From Geofilum rhodophaeum (GTDB taxonomy: Bacteria > Bacteroidota > Bacteroidia > Bacteroidales > Marinilabiliaceae), in contig NZ_MWUJ01000009.1 of NCBI RefSeq assembly GCF_002210225.1, forward strand, positions 1 through 64,000: DNA of 64,000 bases. Direction: 5' to 3'. The translations under genes were made by a program, and so were the position numbers. This document shows positions 52,263-61,773 of the stretch, piece by piece. The notes below the pieces were generated by a model that was given only the letters and a program-made list of their open reading frames with translations, did no database searches and was not told the origin of the DNA. Every line of letters starts with the position of its first letter. Within the stretch, counting starts at the first letter, position 1.

Positions 52263-52811
52263 TTAACTAATATAGACATCCATCGCAAAAAAAACAAAAT
52301 GGTCGTCGTGTGGATACATGGCATACTCCAGTTTATTACCGGTCTTCCGCACAATGTCCAAAATACCAAGCCCTCCTCCACCTTTGAGACTGGGCCCCTC
52401 ATTCCCCAGAATATCGCGATAAACGGTGCGCAACTCTTCGTCAGACAGGGAGTTTACCTGATCTATGCGATCACGCAAAACCTGAACCCGGTCTACTTGA
52501 ACAAAATTACCCGTAGAAATGCGATAGAAGGAACGATCCCGCGCCAAAATTATTACGCCAAAACGAGGAATATTCTGAACTTTGGCCGTTGCCGGAGGTA
52601 TATCCACATGGTGAAAAAGGTTTTGTATGCTCTCAACAAACACATTGTAAACCTTTTTACGAACCTTGTTTTTTTCATTCTTTAGATTAAGGCTCAACTC
52701 AATCTCACCAAGAGCTTCGGTTATCTTTTCGGAACTAATCTCCCCCATATAACGGAGCAGCACCTCGCCCTGCATCTTCTGTGTGTACCATTTTTCGATG
52801 TCGAACCCCAT
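52263..52811 (-). CDS. SiaB-family protein kinase
   Basis: 182 residues. SiaB-type GHKL-like kinase: IEKWYTQKMQGEVLLRYMGEI start, N-box-like VYNVFVESIQNLFHHVD, RFGVIILARDRSFYRISTGN, and the nucleotide-lid-like GGGGLGILDIVRKTGN. In Pseudomonas SiaB phosphorylates SiaC on Thr68. First gene of a two-gene transcript behind a good -7 box. The upstream 158-bp region to cysE has only an AT-rich hairpin at 52923-52942 without an evident role. Confidence 0.85.
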   Translation of the reverse strand: MGFDIEKWYTQKMQGEVLLRYMGEISSEKITEALGEIELSLNLKNEKNKVRKKVYNVFVESIQNLFHHVDIPPATAKVQNIPRFGVIILARDRSFYRISTGNFVQVDRVQVLRDRIDQVNSLSDEELRTVYRDILGNEGPSLKGGGGLGILDIVRKTGNKLEYAMYPHDDHFVFFAMDVYIS

Positions 52812-52834
52812 CCTGCGATTGTATCAAAACCTCA

Positions 52835-52842
52835 CAAAGATA
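52835..52842 (-). promoter_or_regulatory. -7 box of the SiaB-SiaC transcript
   Basis: Minus strand TATCTTTG matches TAnnTTTG, 24 nt before ATG 52811. Confidence 0.55.
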
Positions 52843-52969
52843 TAAAATTTCATATACCGTCAACCATCCCTTATCGTTAATATGGGCCGATATGTAAAAA
52901 ACCCTGTATTAAAAATGTGATTTTTTGGTTAAACGACCAAAACGAATGATCAAAAAATGCAAAAAGTCA

Positions 52970-53908
52970 TCAGATGCCATCGCCCCCCATAAAGCCACCA
53001 AAACGATATCGCTCCTGCAGAACTTTGCTGTTGGGTGCCACATCTGAGGTTATCCATACGTTACCCCCAATAATCGAATTGGCCCCAATGGTAATTCTTC
53101 CCAGAATGGTGGCCTGAGCATAAATAATAACGTTATCCTCTACAATAGGATGGCGTGCAATACCCTTTATGGGGTTCCCTTTTTCGTCGAGCGGGAAGCT
53201 TTTAGCACCAAGAGTTACCCCCTGATAAATCTTTACATTATCGCCAATTATGGAGGTGGCACCAATAACCACGCCCGTTCCGTGGTCAATGGTAAAACTC
53301 TTGCCTATTTTGGCCCTGGGATGAATGTCTATTCCGGTTTCGGAATGAGCCATTTCTGATATAATACGGGGAATAAGGGGTACGTTTAGCTCGAGCAAGG
53401 CATGGGCAATGCGGTAATTGGTAATGGCGCGGATGGCGGGGTAGCAGAAGATGACTTCGGCACTGCTTTGTGCGGCAGGGTCGCCCAAAAAGGCGGCTTC
53501 CACATCGGTGGACAATAAGTAGCGCATTTCGGGCAACTGTTCGATGAACCGAACGGTTACCCGTGCAGCCTGTTGTTTGGCATCTGAGACTTCAAACTTA
53601 TCTGCATCCTGGCATCCGAAGCATAAGCCGGCAAAGACTTGCTGGCGCAGCTTTTCGTATAAAAGTTCAACATTTACCCCAATGTAATACTGCACGCTGC
53701 CCGGCCGGGTAGGTGAATTGCCAAAATAGCCGGGAAAAATGATTTCGCGCACCAGGTCAACAATCTCTTTCATAACTGCCACCGAAGGCATCGGCTGATC
53801 GGGATAATGCCGATGACAAACCGAATGATAGGATTTTTCTTCAGACAGGGCTTCAATGGTCTTTTTCAAGGCCCGCGGGTATTCTAATGTACTCATAAGA
53901 CTGTTCAA
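52970..53908 (-). CDS. cysE: Serine O-acetyltransferase (CysE type)
   Basis: 312 residues. Acetylates serine with acetyl-CoA, first step of cysteine synthesis. Helical N-terminal part; hexapeptide left-handed beta helix from about residue 195: DIHPRAKIGKSFTIDHGTG with the catalytic DHGTGVVIG, then GDNVKIYQGVTLGA and HPIVEDNVIIYAQATILG. Longer N terminus (about 190 residues) than plain CysE, like the EpsC/SerO group. Start may be codon 5 (53896). Either way the first codons overlap the end of the upstream kinase gene by 44-56 bp in another frame. Confidence 0.9.
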   Translation of the reverse strand: MNSLMSTLEYPRALKKTIEALSEEKSYHSVCHRHYPDQPMPSVAVMKEIVDLVREIIFPGYFGNSPTRPGSVQYYIGVNVELLYEKLRQQVFAGLCFGCQDADKFEVSDAKQQAARVTVRFIEQLPEMRYLLSTDVEAAFLGDPAAQSSAEVIFCYPAIRAITNYRIAHALLELNVPLIPRIISEMAHSETGIDIHPRAKIGKSFTIDHGTGVVIGATSIIGDNVKIYQGVTLGAKSFPLDEKGNPIKGIARHPIVEDNVIIYAQATILGRITIGANSIIGGNVWITSDVAPNSKVLQERYRFGGFMGGDGI

Positions 53909-54422
53909 TTAGGGCGTTTATATGCTTCTGTGCTCTACTTAATCGCAGGCCCCCTTTTCCTGCGATTTTCCGAAAGGGAATACCGTAGTACTCCAAATTA
54001 CTTTGATAACGGTTCAGCAGATACCTTCTACGCGTTCCGTTTTCACGTACTGAATCTGCCTTCCAGGGTAAATCGGGCAGACACAAAAGAACCAAATCCG
54101 GTTTATTGCCTCGTATGGCGGCATCAAGCCATAGCGGACAACAAGCGTAAACCTCTTCGAACCAGACCTTGGTAAGAATCAGAAAGGTATCAAAAAAAAC
54201 TAAGCGGTGGGTGCTGTACTCCGCTCTTTTGAGTTTACAGGCAGTAAACAATTGCCGCCGGGCAATTGTTTCCACGTCGCTGAAAGTATAGGGACGCTTG
54301 AGGTTTTCCACATAACTGCGCGCGTATTCCGGAATAAGCTCTCCCCCATAGCTTTCAGCCAGTTGTGCGCTTAAGGTCGATTTTCCGGTGGACTCAGGTC
54401 CTGTAACTACGATCCAGGGCAT
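53853..54422 (-). CDS. NadR-like nucleoside kinase (AAA/P-loop)
   Basis: 189 residues. P-loop GPESTGKSTLSAQLAE at 8-23, then IPEYARSYVEN, typical of the ribosylnicotinamide kinase domain of NadR and related AAA_28 proteins. The lid and base region has DLVLLCLPDLPWKAD and RENGTRRRYLLNRYQ. The adenylyltransferase domain of full NadR is absent. Beside pnuC, it most likely phosphorylates imported nicotinamide riboside to NMN. Its 3' end overlaps the next gene in a different frame. Confidence 0.85.
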   Translation of the reverse strand: MPWIVVTGPESTGKSTLSAQLAESYGGELIPEYARSYVENLKRPYTFSDVETIARRQLFTACKLKRAEYSTHRLVFFDTFLILTKVWFEEVYACCPLWLDAAIRGNKPDLVLLCLPDLPWKADSVRENGTRRRYLLNRYQSNLEYYGIPFRKIAGKGGLRLSRAQKHINALIEQSYEYIRIPAGLEKDH

Positions 54423-54432
54423 GGCGAGGACT

Positions 54433-55050
54433 TTATTGTGTTTGCTTCAAATTCTGCTTCCAACGATAATAGCCTACAACAGCCATGAGGGTGTACACCA
54501 CAAACAATCCTGCAGTTATATGTAAGTCCTTATACAAATACATACCCAGGGAAACGGCATTCACAACAACCCAAAACAACCAGTTCTCGAGAATTTTTCG
54601 GGCCAGCATCCAGGTGGCCACAATGCCTCCTGCGGTGGTGAAAGCATCCCCCAGGGGTAATTCGGAAGGCGGCAAACCCAACCAAAGCGGCACGGCACGC
54701 AAGATGAAATACAAAACAATGCTGCCACCCAGCACCATGGCCAGATAGGTCAACCATCCGCGGGGCGACAAGCAACGGGTTACCAATTGGGTTTCCGGCT
54801 TAGTACTCTGCCGGCGCCCCATCCAATGAAACCAGCCGTAAACACTCACCCACAAGTAGTACACCTGCAGGCCCATATCGGCATAGAGTCGACTCTGAAA
54901 GAAAATCAACATGTAAAAAAAGGAGGTGACAAAACCTACCGGCCACAACCAGATGTTTTCACGTATGGACAGATAAAGGTAGAGCAGCGCGGATAGGGTT
55001 CCTACAACCTCCATCCAGTTTTCGGCCAGCCAATTGAATGCAGTTATCAT
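54433..55050 (-). CDS. pnuC: PnuC-family nicotinamide riboside transporter
   Basis: 205 residues from ATG 55050 (the longer frame begins at TTG). Seven hydrophobic segments and the PnuC signature: MEVVGTLSALLYLYLSIREN, WPVGFVTSFFYMLIFFQSRLYADMGLQVYYL, YGWFHW (read in parts), and NWLFWVVVNAVSLGMYLYK with the conserved Trp-rich pocket. The NadR-like kinase follows by 10 bp, favouring nicotinamide riboside over thiamine. Only 50 bp lie between the preceding gene and its start, so there is no room for a TPP riboswitch. Confidence 0.9.
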   Translation of the reverse strand: MITAFNWLAENWMEVVGTLSALLYLYLSIRENIWLWPVGFVTSFFYMLIFFQSRLYADMGLQVYYLWVSVYGWFHWMGRRQSTKPETQLVTRCLSPRGWLTYLAMVLGGSIVLYFILRAVPLWLGLPPSELPLGDAFTTAGGIVATWMLARKILENWLFWVVVNAVSLGMYLYKDLHITAGLFVVYTLMAVVGYYRWKQNLKQTQ

Positions 55051-55100
55051 GTTTTTCGGGTACAAGCGGATTGTACAAAGCTATAAAAAAGCAGCGACAA

Positions 55101-56708
55101 TTACTTGAGCAGCTCCGAAAACAAGAGCTCATCGTCCATCAACTCCAAGGCCTTTTTATATACCGAAACACTGGGGTTAATCACTCGATAATAATTGTTC
55201 AAATCCCACAGATCTCTTGCCAACAGAGCTTTAAGCTGAGTTTCAATAAGGGGATCCTGTCGCAGCTCGTCCACCGTTTCAAGCTCTACTCCCGCTTCCT
55301 GACCTTCTTCCACCAGCAACTCGAGCAAACTGGTGCTCACCTCATAGTTGTTATTAAAGGTCTCAAAATCTTTATAAGTAGCCAGCAGCGTCTCCCGTTC
55401 TACGTCGAGGTAATGCATTACAGCACTGTTAATGACGCCATTACCAGCCAAAACCCTCAACTGCTCTGAATACATGGTGGTGTCCAGTGGCACAAAAACA
55501 TCGGGAATGATGCCGCCACCACCTAAAACAGGACGCTTGCTGATGAGTGTTTCAAATGTAGGGGCTTCCTCCATGTGAATACTGTCTTTGCTGGTCAACT
55601 CACCACTGAGCATGCGTTGACTGATTTCGGACCGATAGGCTTCGGAACCATTTTTATAAGGCTTTTGTATACTGCGTCCCGAGGGGGTAAAGTACTGAGC
55701 AATGGTCAAACGTATTTCGGCCCCGTCGGGCATGGAAAAGGGGCGTTGCACCAGGCCCTTGCCAAAGGAACGCCTGCCAACAACCAAAGCTCTGTCCCAA
55801 TCTTGCAGCGCACCGGCAACAATTTCGGAAGCAGAAGCTGAACCCTCATCTACCAGAACCATCAAACGGCCCTTTTTCCACAGTCCACCACGTGAGGAAT
55901 GGTGATTTTGGCGATTTACGGCATTTCCCTGGGTGAACAAAAGGAGACGGTCCCCATCCAAAAATTCGTCAAGAATATCCAGTGCAACCTTTAAATAACC
56001 ACCGCCATTTCCACGCAAATCAAGCACGAGACCTTCCATCCCCTCATTCTTCAAATCACGCAAAGCCTTGGTAAACTCATCGTGCGTGGTAGCTGAAAAC
56101 CTACTGATTTTAATGTAGCCGGTTTTGGGACTGGCCATATAGGCGGCTTCGAGACTATGAATGGGAATTTTATCGCGTACCACACGAAAGCCTAGCGGCA
56201 GGCTGTTGCCGCGTCGTTCAACCGTCAGGTTAACCACGGTTCCTTTTTTCCCACGCAGTAAACCCAGCACATCGGCATTTTTTAATCCTACGCCGGCTAT
56301 GTTTTTTTCGTCCACCATTACAATTCGGTCGCCGGCACGAACACCGACTTTCTCAGAAGGTCCGCCACCTATGGCAGAAACCACGGTCAGCGTATCCTGT
56401 AAAATAACAAACTCTATGCCCACGCCCTCAAAATTACCATCGAGCGGCTCGTTCATCGACTGAACATCTTCTGCAGGAATGTATACCGAATGCGGATCCA
56501 GTGTCCCCAACATAGCTTCAATGGCTTCTCTGGACATGGCTTCCGCATCGACTGTATCCACATAAAAACTGTTGATCAGCTGCCAGGCGACCTGTATGTT
56601 GTTTAATCCCGGCTGACTCCGCTGCGCCTGAAGTGTCGGTGCAGCTAAAACAAATGTAAGGAGACAAATAATATTCCAAATTCTATACTTTCTCAACATA
56701 AGCATCAT
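55101..56708 (-). CDS. S41 C-terminal processing protease (CtpA-like)
   Basis: 535 residues. Signal peptide ending PTLQAQ. PDZ domain about 85-170 (EFVILQDTLTVVSAIGGGP, GVRAGDRIVMVDEKN). S41 protease core: TGYIKISRFSATTHDEF, VLDLRGNGGGYLKVA, the Ser in VDEGSASASEIVAGALQD, and the Lys in SFGKGLVQ. The C-terminal 150 residues are helical. Acts in the periplasm on the C termini of proteins. Start may be any of three Met (MMLMLRKY). Its promoter lies near the guaA terminator. Confidence 0.92.
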   Translation of the reverse strand: MMLMLRKYRIWNIICLLTFVLAAPTLQAQRSQPGLNNIQVAWQLINSFYVDTVDAEAMSREAIEAMLGTLDPHSVYIPAEDVQSMNEPLDGNFEGVGIEFVILQDTLTVVSAIGGGPSEKVGVRAGDRIVMVDEKNIAGVGLKNADVLGLLRGKKGTVVNLTVERRGNSLPLGFRVVRDKIPIHSLEAAYMASPKTGYIKISRFSATTHDEFTKALRDLKNEGMEGLVLDLRGNGGGYLKVALDILDEFLDGDRLLLFTQGNAVNRQNHHSSRGGLWKKGRLMVLVDEGSASASEIVAGALQDWDRALVVGRRSFGKGLVQRPFSMPDGAEIRLTIAQYFTPSGRSIQKPYKNGSEAYRSEISQRMLSGELTSKDSIHMEEAPTFETLISKRPVLGGGGIIPDVFVPLDTTMYSEQLRVLAGNGVINSAVMHYLDVERETLLATYKDFETFNNNYEVSTSLLELLVEEGQEAGVELETVDELRQDPLIETQLKALLARDLWDLNNYYRVINPSVSVYKKALELMDDELLFSELLK

Positions 56709-56730
56709 TCAATTATAGTATCCCTAACGA

Positions 56731-56765
56731 AAAAGAGCTGCCGAAGGTTTTAGGGCAGCTCTTTT
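56731..56765. terminator. Terminator of guaA
   Basis: AAAAGAGCTGCC (56731-56742) pairs with GGCAGCTCTTTT (56754-56765), 12 bp, loop 11 nt, with T runs on both strands. It begins 40 bp after guaA on the minus strand. Confidence 0.8.
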
Positions 56766-56804
56766 ATTTACACAAATATTATTCCATCATTAATAAAACC
56801 AATA

Positions 56805-58334
56805 CTATTCCCATTCGATGGTTGCCGGTGGCTTGGAACTGATGTCATAAACCACACGATTAACACCACGCACCTTATTGATGATTTCGTTGGAAATTCT
56901 GCTTAAAAACTCATAAGGCAAATGCACCCAATCGGCCGTCATACCGTCGGTAGACTGTACGGCTCTTAAGGCCACTACCCTTTCGTAAGTGCGCTCGTCG
57001 CCCATAACGCCGACCGACTGTATGGGCAGCAACATGGCGCCAGCCTGCCAAACCTGATCGTAAAGCCCATTGCTTTTGAGTCCCTCAATAAAAATATGAT
57101 CTACTTCTTGCAGCAAGCTCACTTTTTCGGCAGTTATGTCGCCCAAAATTCGAATGGCCAAGCCCGGTCCCGGAAAAGGATGACGGCCCAAAATCGTGGG
57201 AGAAATTTGCAATTCTTTACCTACTCTTCGTACTTCATCTTTAAACAGAAGCTTTAGTGGCTCCACCACCTTAAGGTTCATTTTTTCGGGTAAGCCCCCC
57301 ACATTATGGTGCGACTTGATGGTAACAGAGGGTCCGTTGACCGACACCGATTCGATAACATCGGGATAAATGGTGCCTTGCGCCAGCCACTTTACATTTT
57401 GAATCTTATGGGCTTCTTCATCGAAGACCTCAATAAATACGCGACCTATGATCTTGCGCTTGGTCTCCGGATCAGAAACGCCGGCCAGTTCGTCCAGGAA
57501 ACGATCCCTGGCATCAACCCCTATCACATTAAGCCCCATGTGCTTGTACGACTCAAGCACCAACGCAAATTCATTTTTACGTAAGAGCCCGTTATCGACA
57601 AAAATACAGGTAAGATTACTGCCCACCGCCTTGTGCAGCAAAATGGCAGCGACCGAACTGTCCACTCCTCCCGAAAGGCCTAAAACAACCTTATCACTGC
57701 CCAATTGTTCTTTCAACTGACTAACAGAATCTTCCACAAATGACGCGGGACTCCAATCCTGAACGCAACCACAAATATCTACCACAAAATTCCGAAGGAT
57801 TTGTAAGCCCTGAATACTGTGGTACACTTCGGGATGAAATTGAATCCCGTAGGCTTGCTTTTCGGGCACATGGTAACCGGCTACTTTTACGTCTCTGGTA
57901 CTGGCAATAATTTCAAAGCCCTGGGGCAAATTCATAATGGTGTCGCCATGCGACATCCAAACCTGTGAACCGATTTCTATCTCACTAAAAAGAGGGTTTT
58001 CCCGGTTAATAAATTCAAGATTGGCACGTCCATATTCTCTGGAATCAGATGCTTCTACTGCGCCTCCGGCTGCCAGCGCCATGTGCTGCGCGCCATAACA
58101 AATGCCCAATACCGGTACCTGTCCCTCAATCTTGCTCAAATCCGGAACCGGAGCCTTTTCGTCGCGAACACTGGAGGGACTGCCCGAAAGCACAACACCT
58201 TTAACGCTTTCGTCGAGTTCAGGAACATGGTAAAAAGGATGAATTTCGCAATAAACATTCAGTTCCCTCACCCTGCGGGCAATCAATTGTGTGTACTGGG
58301 AACCAAAATCAAGAATAATAATTTTATTCTGCAT
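56805..58334 (-). CDS. guaA: GMP synthase (glutamine-hydrolysing)
   Basis: 509 residues, typical length. Makes GMP from XMP. Glutaminase domain with nucleophile Cys in [15 protein letters not shown] and His in [14 protein letters not shown] pyrophosphatase domain with [15 protein letters not shown]; dimerisation domain ending [28 protein letters not shown] and [14 protein letters not shown] are further family blocks. Single gene with its own promoter 41 nt upstream; the 57-nt leader shows no purine-riboswitch fold. Confidence 0.97.
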   Translation of the reverse strand: MQNKIIILDFGSQYTQLIARRVRELNVYCEIHPFYHVPELDESVKGVVLSGSPSSVRDEKAPVPDLSKIEGQVPVLGICYGAQHMALAAGGAVEASDSREYGRANLEFINRENPLFSEIEIGSQVWMSHGDTIMNLPQGFEIIASTRDVKVAGYHVPEKQAYGIQFHPEVYHSIQGLQILRNFVVDICGCVQDWSPASFVEDSVSQLKEQLGSDKVVLGLSGGVDSSVAAILLHKAVGSNLTCIFVDNGLLRKNEFALVLESYKHMGLNVIGVDARDRFLDELAGVSDPETKRKIIGRVFIEVFDEEAHKIQNVKWLAQGTIYPDVIESVSVNGPSVTIKSHHNVGGLPEKMNLKVVEPLKLLFKDEVRRVGKELQISPTILGRHPFPGPGLAIRILGDITAEKVSLLQEVDHIFIEGLKSNGLYDQVWQAGAMLLPIQSVGVMGDERTYERVVALRAVQSTDGMTADWVHLPYEFLSRISNEIINKVRGVNRVVYDISSKPPATIEWE

Positions 58335-58374
58335 CTGACGGTGGTTAATTGAAAGTTAAAGAAATATGGAACCG

Positions 58375-58382
58375 CAAATATA
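58375..58382 (-). promoter_or_regulatory. -7 box of guaA
   Basis: Minus strand TATATTTG matches TAnnTTTG, 41 nt before ATG 58334. Confidence 0.55.
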
Positions 58383-58429
58383 CACAGAAACCCCTTAAAA
58401 ATAATGCCTTTCGGCCAATTATGACCAAA

Positions 58430-59356
58430 TTATTGGTTTTGCCAGGGCAGGTCAAAGACCCTGCCCTCGAGGGCCAGACTGCAGTTGGGAAAAACCTCAG
58501 CTGCCTCCGCCTGAAAACGCGACAGATCTTTATAGCGTGTACTGAAATGCCCCAGAAGCAAACGGCCTGCCTGAGCCTTAGCAGCGATTTCAGCGGCCTG
58601 TCGTGCGGTACTGTGAAAGGTTTTTCGCGCCAATGCTTCATCGCCATTCAAAAAGGTCGATTCGTGATAAAGCATATCTACGTTCTCAATTATTGGCACT
58701 ATGCTCTCGTTGTATTTGGTGTCGGAACAAAAAGCGTAGGAGCGAGATCGCGGTCCCGGAACCGTCAGCTCCTGATTGGGGATAAATCTTCCTTCCTCGC
58801 CAACAAAATCAGCGCCCTTTTTAATGCCCGCTAAGGCACTAACAGGTATCCCATAGAATGAAATTTTCTCCTTGACAAGATGTCGGTCGTAGGGCTTTTC
58901 GCGAAACAAATAGCCGCAGGCCGGAACACGGTGCTTTAAAGGGATGGAAGTTACCGTAACCTTGTTGTCCTCATACACCAGGGAAGAAACAGAAGTGTCC
59001 ACAGGATGAAAAACAACCTGATATTTCATGTCCTGGCAAAAATAAGCAAGCTGAGGCCGGTAAACCTTCTCCAGGTCGGCATGCCCATATATATGCAGGT
59101 CGGCTGTCCGCCCCAGCAAGCCCAGGGTCGATATCAATCCCATCAGCCCAAAACAATGATCGCCGTGCAAATGAGATATAAAAATATGATTGATGCGCGT
59201 AAATCTAATATGATTATTGCGCAACTGCATCTGTGTTCCTTCTCCGCAATCGATTAAAAAAAACCGCTCAGATACATTGAGCACCTGAGCGGTTGGAAAT
59301 CTTTCCGAAGTAGGTAACGCAGAATTGCTACCTAAAATTGTAACGGAAAATTGCAT
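58430..59356 (-). CDS. rnz: Ribonuclease Z
   Basis: 308 residues. Metallo-beta-lactamase-fold endonuclease that removes the 3' trailer from tRNA precursors. Metal motif HLHGDH (HxHxDH) in FISHLHGDHCFGLMGL; N-terminal LGSNSALPTSERFPT and FLIDCGEGTQMQL; CSDTKYNES with metal Asp, and a late LLLGHFSTRYK with metal His. Starts 6 bp after a STAS gene and is likely cotranscribed with it and perhaps with rpsA. Confidence 0.95.
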   Translation of the reverse strand: MQFSVTILGSNSALPTSERFPTAQVLNVSERFFLIDCGEGTQMQLRNNHIRFTRINHIFISHLHGDHCFGLMGLISTLGLLGRTADLHIYGHADLEKVYRPQLAYFCQDMKYQVVFHPVDTSVSSLVYEDNKVTVTSIPLKHRVPACGYLFREKPYDRHLVKEKISFYGIPVSALAGIKKGADFVGEEGRFIPNQELTVPGPRSRSYAFCSDTKYNESIVPIIENVDMLYHESTFLNGDEALARKTFHSTARQAAEIAAKAQAGRLLLGHFSTRYKDLSRFQAEAAEVFPNCSLALEGRVFDLPWQNQ

Positions 59357-59362
59357 GTAATA

Positions 59363-59719
59363 CTATTTTGACTGCAGTGCCTTTCGCATCATTTCAATTC
59401 CATCTTCAGCAGTAGGGGCAATAGTAATAACAGTATCCAGCTGACTCACAGCGATCAATCGCTCAACTGCCGGCTGCAGACCTGCCAAAACAAAAACCCC
59501 TTCACTGTTTTTACAAAGACGATTGGCGACCAAAATGGCACTTAAACCAGACGAATCACAATAAGTACATTTGCTCAGGTCCAACAGAATATTCTTTTCG
59601 TTGTTCCCGGACAGCAAAACCAATTCTGATTTTAAGCCGGGAGCAATAGAAGTATCCAATTTTTCCTTCAGCACCTGAACCAGGTTGAAATCATCCAGTT
59701 TGTCAATTTTGAAATCCAT
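59363..59719 (-). CDS. STAS-domain protein
   Basis: 118 residues. STAS fold similar to SpoIIAA/RsbV, with LDTSIAPGLKSELVLL, then ILLDLSKCTYCDSSGLSAIL where Ser56 follows Asp55 in the position of the phosphorylated Ser. Followed by VFVLAGLQPAVERLIAVSQLD. It lies between rpsA (23 bp upstream) and rnz (6 bp downstream), a link I believe is found in other Bacteroidota. Partner kinase unknown; the SiaB-type kinase at 52263 is one option. Confidence 0.85.
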   Translation of the reverse strand: MDFKIDKLDDFNLVQVLKEKLDTSIAPGLKSELVLLSGNNEKNILLDLSKCTYCDSSGLSAILVANRLCKNSEGVFVLAGLQPAVERLIAVSQLDTVITIAPTAEDGIEMMRKALQSK

Positions 59720-59742
59720 TATTGGGTCACATTAAATTAGTA

Positions 59743-61608
59743 TTACTCCTTGGCGTCCTTCTCATCGGCTTCCATCTGATCTTTCAGTGCAGCCAATTCA
59801 GAAATATCACCTAAGGTGGTCTTTTCCAGATTGTCCTTCAACTTTTTAACATTCTTCTTGGTGCTGGCAGCTGCTTTGGCCTGCTCGTTGCGGACCGTTT
59901 GCTCTTCTCCTTTACGCTCATCTTCGAAGATGCGTGAGTGCGAAAGAATGATGCGCTTGGCACCCTTGTTGAACTCAATCACTTTAAACTCAAGCTTCTC
60001 CTCGGCCTTGGCCTGGCTACCATCTTCCTTAACAAGATGACGGGGGGTAGCGAAACCTTCAACACCATACTGTAATGCAATTACGGCACCTTTATCGAAA
60101 ATGTCAACAATGGTTCCTTCATGAATACTGTCTACAGTGAAAATGGTTTCAAAAACATCCCAGGGATTTTCCTCAAGTTGCTTGTGACCCAGACTCAAAC
60201 GACGGTTTTCTTTGTCAATTTCAAGAACAACTACGTCAATGTTTTCGCCAATGGCGGTAAATTCAGCAGGATGCTTTACTTTCTTGGTCCATGAAAGGTC
60301 AGAAATGTGCACCAAACCGTCGATACCTTCTTCGATTTCAACAAACACACCAAAATTGGTAAAGTTGCGTACTTTGGCAGAATGCGTGCTGTTCAAAGGA
60401 TATTTCTCCTCGATATTATCCCATGGATCGGGCTTCAGCTGCTTCATACCCAAAGACATTTTGCGCTCCTCGCGGTCGAGAGTCAAAATGGTGGCCTCTA
60501 CCTCGTCGCCCACTTTCAGGAAATCCTGAGCGCTACGCAGGTGCTGTGACCAAGACATTTCAGAAACGTGAATCAGACCTTCCACACCGGCAGCAATCTC
60601 AACGAAAGCGCCATAGTCGGCCATCACCACTACTTTTCCTTTAACAATATCGCCCACTTTCAACTCCTGATCCAGCGCATCCCACGGATGAGCAGTCAGC
60701 TGCTTCAGACCCAAAGCGATACGCTTCTTCTCGTCGTCGAAGTCGAGAATAACGACATTAAGTTTCTGATCGAGCTGTACAATCTCTTCGGGGTGAGAAA
60801 CACGTCCCCACGACAAGTCGGTGATGTGAATCAAACCGTCTACGCCACCCAGGTCAATGAATACCCCATAAGAGGTGATGTTCTTAACGGTTCCTTCCAA
60901 TACCTGACCTTTCTCCAATTTGGAGATAATTTCTTTTTTCTGCTGCTCCAGTTCGGCTTCGATGAGCGCTTTGTGCGATACCACCACGTTTTTAAATTCG
61001 GGGTTGATTTTAACCACCTTAAATTCCATGGTTTTACCTACAAACACATCGTAGTCGCGGATGGGCTTCACATCGATCTGAGAACCGGGGAGGAAAGCCT
61101 CAATGCCAAATACATCAACGATCATACCACCTTTGGTACGACACTTAATGTAGCCTTTGATGATTTCATCTTTCTCCAGGGCCTCATTAACACGATCCCA
61201 TGAGCGCAGTGCGCGGGCTTTTTTGTGTGAAAGCACCAGCTGACCTTTTTTGTCTTCCTGGCTTTCCACATAAACCTCTACCTGATCACCCACTTTCAGT
61301 TCGGGGTTGTAACGAAATTCGTTACGGCTGACAATACCGTCAGATTTAAAACCGATGTTGATTACAACTTCACGCTTGTTCATTGCAATCACGGTACCAT
61401 CAATCACTTCTTTTTCAGAAATGGTCGACAGGGTTTCGTCGTACATTTTTTCAAGATCCTGCTTCTTCTTGCCATCTACAACAACTTCGTCGGCCTCAAA
61501 ACTTTCCCAGTCAAAATTGTCGTCGGCGGTTTCAACGGCTTTCGCCTGAACCTTTGCATTTTGGGCCTCAGCTTGCTGCTCCTGACCCTTTTCTTCTAAT
61601 TCTGCCAT
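59743..61608 (-). CDS. rpsA: 30S ribosomal protein S1
   Basis: 621 residues with six S1 RNA-binding repeats, beginning near residues 65, 150, 235, 320, 405 and 490: examples are GTVIAMNKREVVINIGFKSDG, GTVKNITSYGVFIDLGGVDGLIH and KVRNFTNFGVFVEIEEGIDGLVH, quoted in part. The N-terminal 55 residues are acidic (Bacteroidota-type extension; FDWESFEADE) and the C-terminal tail is charged. Brings mRNA to the ribosome; important in Bacteroidota, which mostly lack Shine-Dalgarno sequences. A good promoter lies 57 nt upstream. Confidence 0.96.
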   Translation of the reverse strand: MAELEEKGQEQQAEAQNAKVQAKAVETADDNFDWESFEADEVVVDGKKKQDLEKMYDETLSTISEKEVIDGTVIAMNKREVVINIGFKSDGIVSRNEFRYNPELKVGDQVEVYVESQEDKKGQLVLSHKKARALRSWDRVNEALEKDEIIKGYIKCRTKGGMIVDVFGIEAFLPGSQIDVKPIRDYDVFVGKTMEFKVVKINPEFKNVVVSHKALIEAELEQQKKEIISKLEKGQVLEGTVKNITSYGVFIDLGGVDGLIHITDLSWGRVSHPEEIVQLDQKLNVVILDFDDEKKRIALGLKQLTAHPWDALDQELKVGDIVKGKVVVMADYGAFVEIAAGVEGLIHVSEMSWSQHLRSAQDFLKVGDEVEATILTLDREERKMSLGMKQLKPDPWDNIEEKYPLNSTHSAKVRNFTNFGVFVEIEEGIDGLVHISDLSWTKKVKHPAEFTAIGENIDVVVLEIDKENRRLSLGHKQLEENPWDVFETIFTVDSIHEGTIVDIFDKGAVIALQYGVEGFATPRHLVKEDGSQAKAEEKLEFKVIEFNKGAKRIILSHSRIFEDERKGEEQTVRNEQAKAAASTKKNVKKLKDNLEKTTLGDISELAALKDQMEADEKDAKE

Positions 61609-61664
61609 TAAATTTTAATTACAAAACTACTTGGTTAGACATTATATTAACTTAAAAATCGCTG

Positions 61665-61672
61665 CAAAAGTA
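61665..61672 (-). promoter_or_regulatory. -7 box of rpsA
   Basis: Minus strand TACTTTTG matches TAnnTTTG, 57 nt before ATG 61608. The leader of about 50 nt is AT-rich. Confidence 0.55.
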
Positions 61673-61773
61673 CGACATTTATACCAAAGAAACAGCACAT
61701 AAGAGAAAAAATTACTTGCTTAAAAACAGCTTTTGCCACAACCAGAGTTGCCCGCGGCTAAAATTTTATCAAA

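Noticed and set aside
52923-52942. Hairpin TTTTGGT/ACCAAAA downstream of the cysE stop as a terminator
   Set aside because: On the minus strand it is followed by A rather than T residues, and the stem is AT-rich and weak.
55051-55100. Possible TPP riboswitch before pnuC (which would make it a thiamine transporter)
   Set aside because: Only 50 bp are available and the conserved riboswitch boxes are absent; the NadR-like kinase next to it favours nicotinamide riboside.
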